Shown in pieces: positions 21,449 through 30,337 of a stretch of 64,000 bases of DNA. Below the pieces are notes generated by a model that saw nothing but the letters and a program-made list of their open reading frames with translations, made no database searches and had not been told where the DNA came from. Origin of the DNA: Geobacillus proteiniphilus (GTDB taxonomy: Bacteria; Bacillota; Bacilli; Bacillales; Anoxybacillaceae). The position numbers and the translations under genes were made by a program. The first letter of the stretch is position 1; each line of letters opens with the position of its first letter. The stretch spans positions 1-64,000 of the forward strand of contig NZ_MQMG01000005.1 of NCBI RefSeq assembly GCF_001908025.1, given 5' to 3'.

Positions 21449-23122
21449 ATGGAACAAAAGGAACGAAAAGCGGTCGCCATCGCGTTCATCGTATTGGCTC
21501 TATACCTTTCTCCGCTGTACATTTTAGGCGAACACGCCCATATTCGCGTGCACGACAATATGGATTCGAACATCGCCTGGTATCGCGTGCTCGTTCGCAG
21601 CGGCCAACTATTTGGCCCAATCGATGCCGTCATCCCGCAAGTGATCAACGGGTTGCCGCGCAACGCCTTCGGCACCGAATTCAGCGGCATCGTTTGGCTG
21701 CACGCTTTGTTTCCCTCCATGGTGGCGTACGCACTCAGCCAGACGATCACGAGGGTATTCGCCTTTTTGGGCATGTATTGGCTGCTCAGGCGCCACTTTT
21801 TGCCTTCACCGGAATCATGGCTCATTCGCGTCGGGGCGGCGCTTGCTTTTGCGCTGACGCCGTTTTGGCCGTCCGGCATGTTAAGCACGCTCGGCATGCC
21901 GCTGGCGCTTTGGGCGTTTCTGTCGATCCGCAACGGAGAAGCGACATGGAAAGAATGGCTTGCGATCATCTTGCTTCCGTTTTACGCCAGCTTTGTGCTC
22001 GGATTTTTCTTTTTCCTCGCCGCGATGGCGGCGGTGTGGCTGTTCGACGGCGTTGTCCGCAAGCAGTGGAACAAGCGGTTTTTCGCCGCGATCGCCCTGA
22101 TGACAAGCTTGTTTTTGGCCATCGAGTACCGCCTCGTGTACTCGCTTGTCTTCAGCGGCGAACCGACGAGCCGGAACGAGTTCCTCTCCTCGCGGCTCAG
22201 CTTCGTCCACTGCCTTCGTTTAACGTTGAAAAACTATGTGCTCGGCCATACGCATGTGATGACCGTTCATGGACCGATCATCTTGCCGGTGCTTTGGGCG
22301 GCGTTTTTTCTCGTTTTGCGCCGCCGTCAGCGCGGGCCATTGGAGCGGCGCTTCCTTTTGCTGTTTTGGTTGAACATCGCCTTATCGGCTTGGTATGCGT
22401 TTTGGTTTTACAAAGGGTGGCAGCCGCTGAAAGAACGGATTTCGCTTTTGAATACGTTCAATTTCGCCCGCTTCCATTTTTTGCGGCCGATGGTCATTTA
22501 CGTCGATTTTGCCTTGGCCTTGCAAATCCTAGCCAAGGACCGGGCGGCATGGCGGCGCCTCGTGCCGACCGCTTTGGCGCTGCAGCTGCTTTTGCTTGGC
22601 GGGTTCAACGAGGAAATCCGCTATCGCCTCGCTGGCACGCCGTCGTTCGAGCAGTTTTATTCAGAACATTTATTTACAGAAATCAAGCAATACATCGGCA
22701 AGCCTGTATCGTCCTACCGCGTCGCCAGCGTTGGGATTCACCCGGCCATCGCCCAATATAACGGGTTTTATACGCTCGATACGTACAACAATTTTTACCC
22801 GTTATCGTATAAGCGGAAGTTTCGCCGCATCATTGCCAAAGAATTGGACAAAAGCCCTGTGCTGAAAGACTATTTCGACCATTGGGGCAACCGTGTCTAT
22901 TTGTTTTCGGCAGAGCTCGGGAAACATTACATGTTCACGAAACGCTCGCATAAAGTCATTCGTCATTTCGAGATCGACACAAAGGCGTTCAAACAGCTTG
23001 GCGGCAAGTACATTTTTTCCTCCGTCCCGATCATGAACGCCCGCGACATCCATCTCCGCTTCTTGCAGGCGTTCACCGATCGACAGTCAGTCTGGAAAAT
23101 TTATGTATACGAAGTGGAGTGA
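21449..23122 (+). CDS. ykoS: DUF6044 polytopic membrane protein, YkoS-like
   Basis: 557 aa. About ten hydrophobic helices over residues 10-410, then a soluble C-terminal ~140 residues. Motif VHDNMDSNIAWYR early in the protein recalls the acidic loop of GT-C glycosyltransferases. B. subtilis has ykoS beside the glycosyltransferase ykoT, as here, so the pair probably acts in surface glycosylation (inference). ATG 21449 follows AAAGGAGGG. It ends 16 nt before ykoT. Confidence 0.8.
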   Translation: MEQKERKAVAIAFIVLALYLSPLYILGEHAHIRVHDNMDSNIAWYRVLVRSGQLFGPIDAVIPQVINGLPRNAFGTEFSGIVWLHALFPSMVAYALSQTITRVFAFLGMYWLLRRHFLPSPESWLIRVGAALAFALTPFWPSGMLSTLGMPLALWAFLSIRNGEATWKEWLAIILLPFYASFVLGFFFFLAAMAAVWLFDGVVRKQWNKRFFAAIALMTSLFLAIEYRLVYSLVFSGEPTSRNEFLSSRLSFVHCLRLTLKNYVLGHTHVMTVHGPIILPVLWAAFFLVLRRRQRGPLERRFLLLFWLNIALSAWYAFWFYKGWQPLKERISLLNTFNFARFHFLRPMVIYVDFALALQILAKDRAAWRRLVPTALALQLLLLGGFNEEIRYRLAGTPSFEQFYSEHLFTEIKQYIGKPVSSYRVASVGIHPAIAQYNGFYTLDTYNNFYPLSYKRKFRRIIAKELDKSPVLKDYFDHWGNRVYLFSAELGKHYMFTKRSHKVIRHFEIDTKAFKQLGGKYIFSSVPIMNARDIHLRFLQAFTDRQSVWKIYVYEVE

Positions 23123-23138
23123 AAGGGAGGCAAGAAAC

Positions 23139-24131
23139 ATGGTGGACAAACCATTGTTAGCCATCGTCGTCCCATGCTACAACGAAGAAGAAGTGTTGCC
23201 GGAAACGGTCCGGCGGCTGACCGCTTTGCTTGAGCAGCTGCTCGAAGAAGGAGCGGTCGCCATCGGCAGCCATATCGTTTTTGTCGACGACGGCAGCCGC
23301 GACCGGACATGGGCGCTCATTGAAGAAGAAAGCGAGCGCAACCCGTTTGTCTCCGGTGTGAAACTCGCTCGCAACGTCGGCCATCAGCGGGCGCTGCTCG
23401 CTGGGCTCGAAACCGTTCGCGCGTACGCCGATTGTGCCGTGTCCATTGACGCCGATTTGCAAGACGATGTGGAGGCGATCCGCGAATTTGTGCAAAAATA
23501 CCGCGAAGGGTATGACATCGTGTATGGCGTGCGGCGGAGCCGAAAGACAGACACGTGGTTCAAGCGTACGACCGCCCAAGCCTTTTATCGGTTCATGCAG
23601 GCGCTCGGAATTAAGCTGATTTACAACCACGCCGATTTCCGTCTGATGAGCAAGCGGGCGCTCGATGAACTGAGCCGTTACACGGAAGTCAATCTCTTTT
23701 TGCGCGGGTTGATTCCGCTCGTCGGCTTCCGCTCGACGTGCGTCTTTTACGACCGGCATGAGCGGTGGGCTGGACAGTCGAAATACCCGCTCAAAAAGAT
23801 GCTCGCCTTCGCCTTTGACGGCATCACGTCCTTGAGCGTCGCACCGATTCGCGCCATTACGCTCATCGGTTTTTTGGCCTTTCTCATCAGCGGTGCGGCC
23901 GGGCTGTACGCCCTGATCGTCAAATGGCTTGGACACGCCGAATCGGGCTGGACGTCGCTCATGATTTCCGTTTGGTTCATCGGCGGGCTGGTGCTCATGA
24001 GCCTCGGCCTCATCGGTGAATACATCGGCAAAATTTATCAAGAGGTGAAACGGCGGCCGCGGTTTGCGATCGAAAAAACCGTGCAGCTGCCGCTTCCGTC
24101 AGAAAGGGAGAAAACGCCGGCCCGCTTGTAG
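23139..24131 (+). CDS. ykoT: Family 2 glycosyltransferase, YkoT/GtrB-like
   Basis: 330 aa. N-terminal GT-A domain with LAIVVPCYNEEEVLP, FVDDGSRDRTW, the DXD-like SIDADLQDDVE, and YGVRRSRKTDTW; two C-terminal hydrophobic segments (ITLIGFLAFLISGAAGLYA; WFIGGLVLMSLGLIGEYIGK) as in polyprenyl-phosphate sugar transferases. It likely loads a sugar onto undecaprenyl phosphate for the neighbouring GT-C-like protein. ATG 23139 follows AAAGGGAGG. Confidence 0.9.
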   Translation: MVDKPLLAIVVPCYNEEEVLPETVRRLTALLEQLLEEGAVAIGSHIVFVDDGSRDRTWALIEEESERNPFVSGVKLARNVGHQRALLAGLETVRAYADCAVSIDADLQDDVEAIREFVQKYREGYDIVYGVRRSRKTDTWFKRTTAQAFYRFMQALGIKLIYNHADFRLMSKRALDELSRYTEVNLFLRGLIPLVGFRSTCVFYDRHERWAGQSKYPLKKMLAFAFDGITSLSVAPIRAITLIGFLAFLISGAAGLYALIVKWLGHAESGWTSLMISVWFIGGLVLMSLGLIGEYIGKIYQEVKRRPRFAIEKTVQLPLPSEREKTPARL

Positions 24132-24250
24132 GAAGGCATAGGTGATCCAAAACCGAAAAGGTCGGACGGATCAATCGGATCCGCTTGAACATCCCCTGCT
24201 TTCACTTGCGGCCTGGCAACAGCAGCCTCCTTCGATTCGAGATGTTAAAA

Positions 24251-24380
24251 AGAAAGGGTGCCCCAAAAGGATCGGGACACCCTTTCTTATTACCGTATAT
24301 AGGCATAAAGCTATCACTAAGAAACAATATGTTGTGTTTTGTTTAAGGGGTTTTGACCTTTTGGGTCAGCCCCTTTCTTA
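24251..24380. repeat. Small interspersed element, copy 1 (second copy at 45439)
   Basis: ~130 bp nearly identical to 45439-45569. The ends are imperfect inverted repeats (left AAGAAAGGGTGCCCCAAAAGG; right, inverted, AGGGGCTGACCCAAAAGG). Inside are a terminator-like hairpin (GGGTGCCCC...GGGACACCC, then TTTCTT) and a conserved AT-rich core around TAAGAAACAATATGTTGTG. Non-coding. Ends of this type suggest a non-autonomous derivative of an IS. Otherwise nothing supports a gene in 24132-24401. Confidence 0.8.
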
Positions 24381-24401
24381 TATCAATCGTCCTCGGCTCG
24401 C

Positions 24402-25850
24402 TTACGACGGAAACAACACGCCAAGCGCTTTTTTCAGTTGCACATCATGCTTCGGATCGCGGACGGCTTCCATGATTTTTGTTTGCAGCACATCCGCCGT
24501 CGTCTCATCGATGCGTCCGGTAACCGGCAGCTGATTCGCTTTTTGGAACGCTTGGACGGCTTGTTCGGTTTCTTTGCTGAAGTAGCCGTCCGTGCGGCCC
24601 GGGTTGAAGCCAAGCCCTTTGAGCATTTTTTGCGCATTGGCGATTTGCTCGTCGTTCATGTCATACCGAAGCGGTTTTTCCACATGAAGCGGAGCGACGT
24701 GGAAATAATCCGGCTGCGCCACCGCGACATCCGGCTTGATCCCTTTTTTATGAATCCAATGCCCGTCCGGCGTCAGCCATTTGTACAGCGTCAATTTGAT
24801 GTTGCTGCCGTCGCCCATCGGAATCGCCTGCTGCACTGTTCCTTTGCCGAACGTTGCCTCGCCGACCAGCTTGTAGCCGCCCGCTTCCTTCATCGCTCCC
24901 GCCAAAATTTCCGACGCGGATGCGCTTCCTTTGTCGATGAGCACAACGATCGGGTATGGTTTTTTCGCCGTTAAATCGGAATAAAACTTTTGCCGATCGC
25001 CATCGCGTTCTTCAATTTGCACGTATGGTTTTCCTTTCGGGATGAGCTGTTTCAAAATTTCCTCAACGCTTTGCAAATAGCCGCCCGGGTTGCCGCGCAC
25101 ATCGATGATCAAGCCATCAATATGTTCGGCTTCAAGCTTCGCCAATTTCTTTTTAAAATCAGCGGCCGTATTTTCCGAAAACGACGTAATTTGCAAATAG
25201 CCCGCCTTTTTGCCGTTGTACGTTTTGATCGACTCATACACCGTCTGAATCGGTATTTCGTCGCGGACGACTTTGACTTTCATCACGTTTTTGACGCCGG
25301 GGCGCAAAATGTCAAGCTCCACCGTTGTTCCTTTTTTGCCGCGGATTTTCAATACCGCTTCATATAAATCAAGCCCTTCCAGGCTTTCTCCGTTGACGCG
25401 CAAAATTTGGTCGTTCGGCTTCAGCCCCGCTTTTTCTGCCGGCGAGTTTTTGATCGGAGCAACGATCGTCACCTTGCCGTCGATCATGCTCACTTCGGCG
25501 CCGATCCCCTCAAACGACGAGTCGAGCGATTCGTTGAACTGCTCCGTCGTTTCCGCATCCATGTAGACGGAATACGGATCATCGAGCGTGTTGATCATCC
25601 CTTGAATGGCGCCTTCCGTCAGTTTTTCTTCATCCACTTTCTCCACGTACCGATTCTTAATGAGCTCATAAGCTTGGCGGATTTTTTTCATGTCTTCGCT
25701 TTCATTCGCTGATTGGGATGGTTCATTGGCAACAATCGTCGAAAGCGAGCCTTCTGCAGGGCGATCCGCCAGCTGGAGGCCAGCGTACGTCCCCCCCGCC
25801 CCAATGAGCATCGATATGGCCATCAATGCGGCCGTCGTCGATTTTTTCAC
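24402..25850 (-). CDS. ctpB: Carboxyl-terminal processing protease, S41 family (CtpB-like)
   Basis: 482 aa. Signal anchor at residues ~5-25, PDZ (~115-190), S41 protease core with catalytic Ser311 in KGSASASEI, Lys336 and Gln340 in FGKGTVQ (25- and 29-residue spacing as in CtpB), and a C-terminal peptidoglycan-binding domain (~395-470). In B. subtilis CtpB cleaves SpoIVFA to time pro-sigma-K processing. GTG 25850 follows GAGGAGG. Synteny (ctpB near ftsEX and minJ) supports CtpB over CtpA. Confidence 0.88.
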   Translation of the reverse strand: MKKSTTAALMAISMLIGAGGTYAGLQLADRPAEGSLSTIVANEPSQSANESEDMKKIRQAYELIKNRYVEKVDEEKLTEGAIQGMINTLDDPYSVYMDAETTEQFNESLDSSFEGIGAEVSMIDGKVTIVAPIKNSPAEKAGLKPNDQILRVNGESLEGLDLYEAVLKIRGKKGTTVELDILRPGVKNVMKVKVVRDEIPIQTVYESIKTYNGKKAGYLQITSFSENTAADFKKKLAKLEAEHIDGLIIDVRGNPGGYLQSVEEILKQLIPKGKPYVQIEERDGDRQKFYSDLTAKKPYPIVVLIDKGSASASEILAGAMKEAGGYKLVGEATFGKGTVQQAIPMGDGSNIKLTLYKWLTPDGHWIHKKGIKPDVAVAQPDYFHVAPLHVEKPLRYDMNDEQIANAQKMLKGLGFNPGRTDGYFSKETEQAVQAFQKANQLPVTGRIDETTADVLQTKIMEAVRDPKHDVQLKKALGVLFPS

Positions 25851-26249
25851 GTTGCTTCCTCCTCACCCTATGCTTGACCTTCCCCTCCGCTTGCCTGCGG
25901 CTGGAGAAGGGGGCTTCCCCTTCGGTGAAAGAAATTTACGCTTTCACCTCTGTCTTCTCCGCCTAAACGCCGGCGGCTTCTACAAAAATGAAAAGGAAAA
26001 GGAAAAGCACCGCCTCACGCCGTGCCATGCCTTTATCTTCATCATATGTTAGGCTTGTACCGAGTATGCTAGTGCGTTGTCTATCCTTTACTAGTTTACA
26101 CGCTCCTTGTTGATTTCTCAACTCATACAGAGCGGAAAAAAGAGGCACCCCTCGCCCTTGGCGGCGAACGATGCCTCTTCTTGATTCGTCTTCTTGGCAC
26201 GATCTAGAATGGAAGCCAAACCAATGAGCCGCACAAAAACGAAACGCTT
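25851..26249. other. Intergenic, ctpB to pirin
   Basis: About 400 nt. No gene supported. It contains the terminator at 26136-26178 and presumably the ctpB promoter, which I could not place with confidence. Confidence 0.5.
26136..26178 (-). terminator. Terminator downstream of pirin
   Basis: On the minus strand AGAGGCAT ... TGCCTCT then TTTTTCC; a long-loop hairpin 72 nt after the pirin stop. Confidence 0.75.
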
Positions 26250-26873
26250 TCACCCCTCTTTTGGCAAGTCGATGAGCATCAACCGCGATCCTTCGTTCGT
26301 TGAGAGGCGAAGAACCGGCGTTTCCGTGATGCGAGCCGCATCGCGCCGCTCGAGATGGGCCTCGCCGTTTAACGTCAAATCCCCCTCAATGACAAAGACA
26401 AAGATGTTCCGCCCTTCCGGCTGGGTAAACGTCAGCTCATGTCCGGTTTCCAAATCGGAAAGGTAAATCGTCAAATCTTGATGAATGTGAGCGATCCCCG
26501 GGGAAGACGGGTGTTTCGTGACAATCGGCAGCAAGGCGTTTTTCATCTTGTCGACCGGAAACTCGGTCCGCTCGTACGACGGCGGCAATCCGTATTGTTC
26601 CGGCAAAAACCAAAGTTGCAAAAAGTTCACCTCTTCCGTCGCCGACGGGTTCACTTCCGAATGGACGATGCCGGTCCCGGCCGACATCCGCTGCACGCCG
26701 CCGAACGTTGTCACCGCCTTATGTCCGGTGCTGTCTTCATGTTGCAAATAGCCTTTAAGCACGATCGACACAATTTCCATCTCCCGGTGCGGGTGAGCGC
26801 CAAAACCGGAGAGCGGCGCAACGAAATCGTCGTTTAACACCCTTAGCGGGCCAAACTGGATGTTGTTCGGATC
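26250..26873 (-). pseudogene. Pirin family protein, 3' part, disrupted by an IS
   Basis: From GAT 26873 the frame reads DPNNIQFGPLRVLNDDFVAP then the cupin metal site GFGAHPHREMEIVS, to the stop at 26250 (207 residues). Pirins are Fe-binding bicupins; some are quercetinases, and the role here is unknown. The first 30 codons lie at 28727-28638 beyond an inserted IS; joining the two restores an uninterrupted 237-aa pirin. A fortuitous ATG at 26927 inside the IS end gives a 225-aa frame lacking the true N-terminus, so some truncated product could still be made. Confidence 0.92.
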
Positions 26874-27060
26874 TTGACACTCCACACGCCTAAAGGCGTA
26901 GGATTCTTGGGTCGTTAACGCCCTCATCCCTTTCGGGTTCGGACAACGCCCAAGTTCAGGGGTGTGCCATCACCCCATCCCATCGGGTTAGGATGTACCC
27001 CAATGGGCGGCGCACCTGTGACCAGTGCGCTAGGTTAGGCGCTCCAACCTGAAATCGCTT
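26850..27060 (-). ncRNA. Predicted omega-RNA region of the TnpB element
   Basis: TnpB nucleases use an RNA from the 3' end of tnpB through the right end of the IS, with the guide taken from flanking DNA. Here the region after the tnpB stop (27035) is GC-rich and full of hairpins, ending in ACGCC-TTTA-GGCGT just before the element boundary 26874. The guide would begin with the pirin bases GATCCGAACAACATCCAG. Position inferred from known elements, not from a covariance search. Confidence 0.45.
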
Positions 27061-28090
27061 TGGCGATGTTGATGGCGCCATTCAGATCGACATGAATCGT
27101 ATATCCGCATTTTTGGCATTGGAAGTGGATGCCGTTTCTGTTTCCTTTATCTCGATAGCCACAACGACAAGTTTGGCTTGTGTAGGTCGGATTCACCCAC
27201 TCGACCCGAATGCCCGACATTTCGGCTTTGTAAGCAATCATCGTTTGCAGCTGATGAAACGCCCATGAATGAAGATTCCGCCCCGCTTCTTTCATGGATG
27301 TTGCCCGTTTTCGAATGCCCGTCAAATCTTCCATGCGAATCACGCCAACACCGTTGGCGAGCGCAAAATTGACAATTTGACGGCTAATTTTGTGGTTGAC
27401 ATCCTTCATCCAACGGGATTCTTTGTTTCCGATTTTTCGCACCGCACGAAGTTTCTTGGCTTTTTGCAATTTGCGCCGCAGAGCCGCATATCGTCTGCGA
27501 ATGAAGGCGCATTGATTCCCTTTGAAAAACAACGATTTCGTTCCTATACTGGCCACCGCAATATAGCGGAGTCCTAAATCAACACCCATGATCTTTTCGC
27601 CTTTACATGGCTCTTCCTCAAATGTGATGGACAATGCAAGAAACCATTTCTTTTTCTTTTTGTAGAGCTTGGCTGCCCCTTGTTTGGCGGTTCCATCGAG
27701 CAGCCGATTCAGCCATGCTTCCTGATAGGGTCGTGTAACAACCGGGACACCCACTCGTTTCTCTAGGGTGGGAAACGAAACAGTGTAGAACTCTCCCTTT
27801 CGTTCGACTTTCCAATTTTGATTGTTAAAGCAACACCACTGTTTGCGAAATTTCTTTGCCTTCTGATGTTTCCTTTGAGACTTTACATCTCGAATGGTCT
27901 GGCAGGCAATGGCAGAAGGAAATCGTTGTGACGAAAACTCTTTAAAAATTTTACTCGTCGCTTGATTCAGTTCTGGATGATCCAACAGCCAATTCGCAAA
28001 CTCTGTGTTCACTTCTGTCATCCGTTCATACATTTCCTGTTTGACTTTCGTTGGTTTGTGCAGTTCCAGCCTTAGTGTGATCGTCGGCAT
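27035..28090 (-). CDS. tnpB: TnpB, RNA-guided nuclease of IS200/IS605
   Basis: 351 aa from ATG 28090. RuvC residues Asp171 (GVDLGLRY), Glu254 (RMEDLTG) and Asp335 (HVDLNGAIN) are present. The zinc ribbon is CRCG...CQKCG (Cys308, 310, 325, 328), i.e. C-x-C in the first knuckle where most relatives have C-x2-C. Related TnpBs cut DNA adjacent to the target tetranucleotide using an RNA guide, promoting retention of the element. The start follows GGGGGTGAATCC and the tnpA stop by 4 nt. Confidence 0.93.
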   Translation of the reverse strand: MPTITLRLELHKPTKVKQEMYERMTEVNTEFANWLLDHPELNQATSKIFKEFSSQRFPSAIACQTIRDVKSQRKHQKAKKFRKQWCCFNNQNWKVERKGEFYTVSFPTLEKRVGVPVVTRPYQEAWLNRLLDGTAKQGAAKLYKKKKKWFLALSITFEEEPCKGEKIMGVDLGLRYIAVASIGTKSLFFKGNQCAFIRRRYAALRRKLQKAKKLRAVRKIGNKESRWMKDVNHKISRQIVNFALANGVGVIRMEDLTGIRKRATSMKEAGRNLHSWAFHQLQTMIAYKAEMSGIRVEWVNPTYTSQTCRCGYRDKGNRNGIHFQCQKCGYTIHVDLNGAINIAKAISGWSA

Positions 28091-28094
28091 GGAT

Positions 28095-28502
28095 TCACCC
28101 CCTTTTCTTTTGAGATTCCACATAGCGTTTGATGATTTCACTTGATACATTCCCTGCTGTACTAACGAAGAAAGAGCGTGTCCAAAGACTCTGCAGATGA
28201 GACAAGTGTTGAAATTCTTCCCTTAATCGTCGGGAAGTCACTCCTTTCACTTTTGCCATAATGTCTGATGGAGAATCAGAAGGGAGACAATTCAAGAACA
28301 AATGACAATGATCAGGCATCACTTCCATCGCAAGGATGATCCAATCATTCTCTCGGCAAATTTCTTCTACTAACTGCTTGAATCGTTCTCCCACTTTGCC
28401 TACCAGCACTTTCCTTCGATACCTTGGACAGAAAACAAAATGATAATTGATAAGAGATACAGTTGTTTTTGTTGTTCGATATTCTTGTTTCATATTATTC
28501 AT
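28095..28502 (-). CDS. tnpA: TnpA, Y1 HUH single-strand transposase
   Basis: 135 aa. HUH pair His65-x-His67 in PDHCHLFLN and the catalytic Tyr127 in IIKRYVESQKKRG are intact. The N-terminus KTTVSLINYHFVFCPRYRRK is typical. The ATGs at 28502 and 28493 have no strong ribosome site; a TATAAT lies at 28523-28518 on the minus strand. It excises and inserts single-stranded copies at TTAC on the lagging strand. Confidence 0.92.
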   Translation of the reverse strand: MNNMKQEYRTTKTTVSLINYHFVFCPRYRRKVLVGKVGERFKQLVEEICRENDWIILAMEVMPDHCHLFLNCLPSDSPSDIMAKVKGVTSRRLREEFQHLSHLQSLWTRSFFVSTAGNVSSEIIKRYVESQKKRG

Positions 28503-28637
28503 TGTATCAGTTTCGCTATTATACCGCAACAATTGAAAATAAAAATGGTTGCTCTAAGCCATCCCATTAAGGGATTACCGAGCAACACCGTCTTTCATCC
28601 CACGATGAAAACCGTGAGCTTTCAGCCGGCTTTTTCT

Positions 28638-28727
28638 GTAATACTCGCCAAACGAAAAGCTATGGTATGTTTTCAGCCAGCCATAATCGGCATGATATCG
28701 GGACGACGCCCGGTCGATGCGGATCAT
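28638..28727 (-). pseudogene. Pirin family protein, 5' part
   Basis: ATG 28727, behind GGAGAGG, opens 30 codons: MIRIDRASSRYHADYGWLKT then YHSFSFGEYY, the canonical pirin N-terminus. The last codon ends at TTAC, after which the IS begins. It continues in frame at 26873. Confidence 0.92.
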
Positions 28728-29321
28728 CTTGTTCCTCTCCTTCATTTATCGAAATAGAGCACCAAGAGCATGCTGCTTTGATACGGCGATCGCCATAGCG
28801 ATCATAGTCATGTGATATATACGATGCGCATCATGAAAAATCTAGAAGGTTGGTGATTTAAGAGGAAAGGCTGCTCTCCAACAGTGTTTCTCAAATTGAA
28901 AAACCTTGCAACACCATAACTTCCTTCCTTACGATTTCTCACAAACCGAGCGAATCGGTTGTTTTTCACCAGCCTTCTAGAATGCTCGTGATTCAACAGG
29001 AAATGCGGTTCAATCATGTCGCTTCTCAAACGGAGAAGCCTTATATATAAATGTTGCTCTTCCCTCCACTCAAGAATCATCGATATTAGGGGAAATGGAC
29101 GTTTCTCACCGGCCTCCTTGGAGGGCTAGCCAGCATGAAGTTCTACATCAATTTGATTGGTTCTAAAATCTCGAATTCGAGATTATTATATAAAAAACCG
29201 TTTTGCCAGTCAACTTTGGAACGGATGAAAAATAGGACAAATGGATGATTTACCTCAGATCGTAGGACAACTTATAGTGAAGATAGATTACCGCCGCATC
29301 TTCTCCTGCGAGTCTCCTGCG
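28728..29321. other. Non-coding tract with old repeat fragments
   Basis: No credible gene. It contains an inverted pair CTAGAAGG(T/C)TGGTGA (28840s and 28965-28985), GC/AT hairpins such as CTTCTCAAACGGAGAAG at 29022-29038, and CACCGGCCTCCTTGGAGG near 29110. These look like worn IS ends. Confidence 0.45.
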
Positions 29322-29421
29322 AGGAGATACGGCGAAAAGGCAAAGCGTTGGAAACAGCGTGGCGCAAAGCTACAGGGGCTACGGCGAAAGACGCTATGCC
29401 AGCCAGCTGCCGAACGTATCT
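29322..29421 (+). promoter_or_regulatory. Cyclic-di-GMP-I (GEMM) riboswitch
   Basis: Conserved segments appear in order: GGCAAAGC at 29339, a GTTGGAAACAGC hairpin with a GNRA-type loop, GGCGCAAAGC at 29361, GGGGCTACGG, then ATGCCAGCCAGCTGCCG at 29395. AGATAC (29325-29330) pairs with GTATCT (29415-29420) to close P1. These match the class I c-di-GMP aptamer. It precedes the secreted TSP3-repeat gene by 34 nt. No terminator follows the aptamer; a small TCAAT/ATTGA hairpin ahead of the ribosome site suggests translational control (inference). Confidence 0.87.
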
Positions 29422-29454
29422 TCAATCCATAATTGATGAAGGGAGAAGAAAAGC

Positions 29455-30315
29455 ATGAAGCGAATGCTAGTTGGGTGCCTCGTTGCTACATTGCTGTTTT
29501 CATCAGGGTGGGCAACAGCCGAAGCCAAGGGGAAACAACAATCCAAGCCAAAATGGGCCGATAAAAACAAAGACGGCATCCCGGATGATTGGGAACTGAA
29601 GTACAAACTCGGTCTAGGGAAAAACGTCGCCAACCAGGACAAAGACCGCGACGGCTTAACCAACCGAGTGGAATACAACCTCCGTCTGAATCCGACGAAA
29701 ACAGATACGGACAAAGATAAAATATTAGATGGGGACGAAGACACCGACCGCGATGGGCTGACAAACAGCGCCGAGGTAGCGCTCGGCACTAAACCGGAAG
29801 ATGCCGACAGCGACAACGATCATGTCAAGGACGGAGCAGAGAAGAAAGGAAAAGCCCAACTGGCTAACGTCGTCCAAAAACTTGAGCTACAAATGAAAAC
29901 CGCGGCTAACCAAACGATTAAAATCGACTATCATTGGTCTGAACGCCATTCCCATTTGCACATTAAAGACCAGACGGGTGAAGTGACAACAAATGATGTC
30001 CAGTCGCTCATTAACGACTTGCAAGCATCACCGTCGCTGTCAAACGATGAAGTAATCGCCAAAATCCAAACTCTCTTTTCCCTTGATACCCCGTTCCGCC
30101 TTGAACTCGAGTGGAAATACGGAAGCGGCCGGGCGCGGAAACTTTCCGTCAAGCAAGATGAGGACAAAGGAGAAAATGCTGGGCAACCCGGCGATGATCA
30201 AGATGACGATGACCAAGGCCATGATCAAGACGGTCATGATCAAAATCACGACCAAGACGATGATGACTACGATGGCGGTAATGTAGGCGACGATGATGGC
30301 AACATCAGCGAATAA
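29455..30315 (+). CDS. Secreted thrombospondin type 3 repeat protein, c-di-GMP controlled
   Basis: 286 aa. Signal peptide at 1-24 (MKRMLVGCLVATLLFSSGWA then TAEA). Residues 33-130 carry 4-5 acidic Ca-binding TSP3/dockerin-like units (DKNKDGIPDDWE, DKDRDGLTNRVEY, DTDRDGLTNSAEV, DADSDNDHVKDGAE). A YHWSERHSHLHIKDQ middle domain follows, and the last ~45 residues are an Asp/His/Gln-rich tail that could bind metal. No LPXTG or membrane anchor. ATG 29455 follows GAAGGGAG. Likely a surface or matrix protein made according to c-di-GMP level. Confidence 0.85.
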   Translation: MKRMLVGCLVATLLFSSGWATAEAKGKQQSKPKWADKNKDGIPDDWELKYKLGLGKNVANQDKDRDGLTNRVEYNLRLNPTKTDTDKDKILDGDEDTDRDGLTNSAEVALGTKPEDADSDNDHVKDGAEKKGKAQLANVVQKLELQMKTAANQTIKIDYHWSERHSHLHIKDQTGEVTTNDVQSLINDLQASPSLSNDEVIAKIQTLFSLDTPFRLELEWKYGSGRARKLSVKQDEDKGENAGQPGDDQDDDDQGHDQDGHDQNHDQDDDDYDGGNVGDDDGNISE

Positions 30316-30337
30316 TCGCGTCCTAAGCAGACAAGCA

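Larger units (their letters stand above)
26874..28637 (-). mobile_element. IS200/IS605-type insertion sequence (IS608-like), complete
   Basis: 1,764 bp carrying tnpA (Y1 HUH transposase) and tnpB. The left end lies directly 3' of TTAC (28641-28638) and the right end finishes in TCAA (26877-26874), the target and cleavage tetranucleotides known for IS608. Ends carry subterminal hairpins (CACG...CGTG near 28610; ACGCCTTTAGGCGT near 26890). There are no terminal inverted repeats or target duplication, as expected. Boundaries are fixed independently because removal restores the pirin frame exactly. Confidence 0.92.

Noticed and set aside
21400-22761. Alternative-frame plus-strand open frame of 453 codons over ykoS
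   Set aside because: Same strand but another frame; the ykoS frame has the ribosome site and membrane-protein pattern.
26874-26927. Pirin starting at ATG 26927 as a natural gene start
   Set aside because: Those codons belong to the IS right end; the canonical N-terminus is at 28727-28638.
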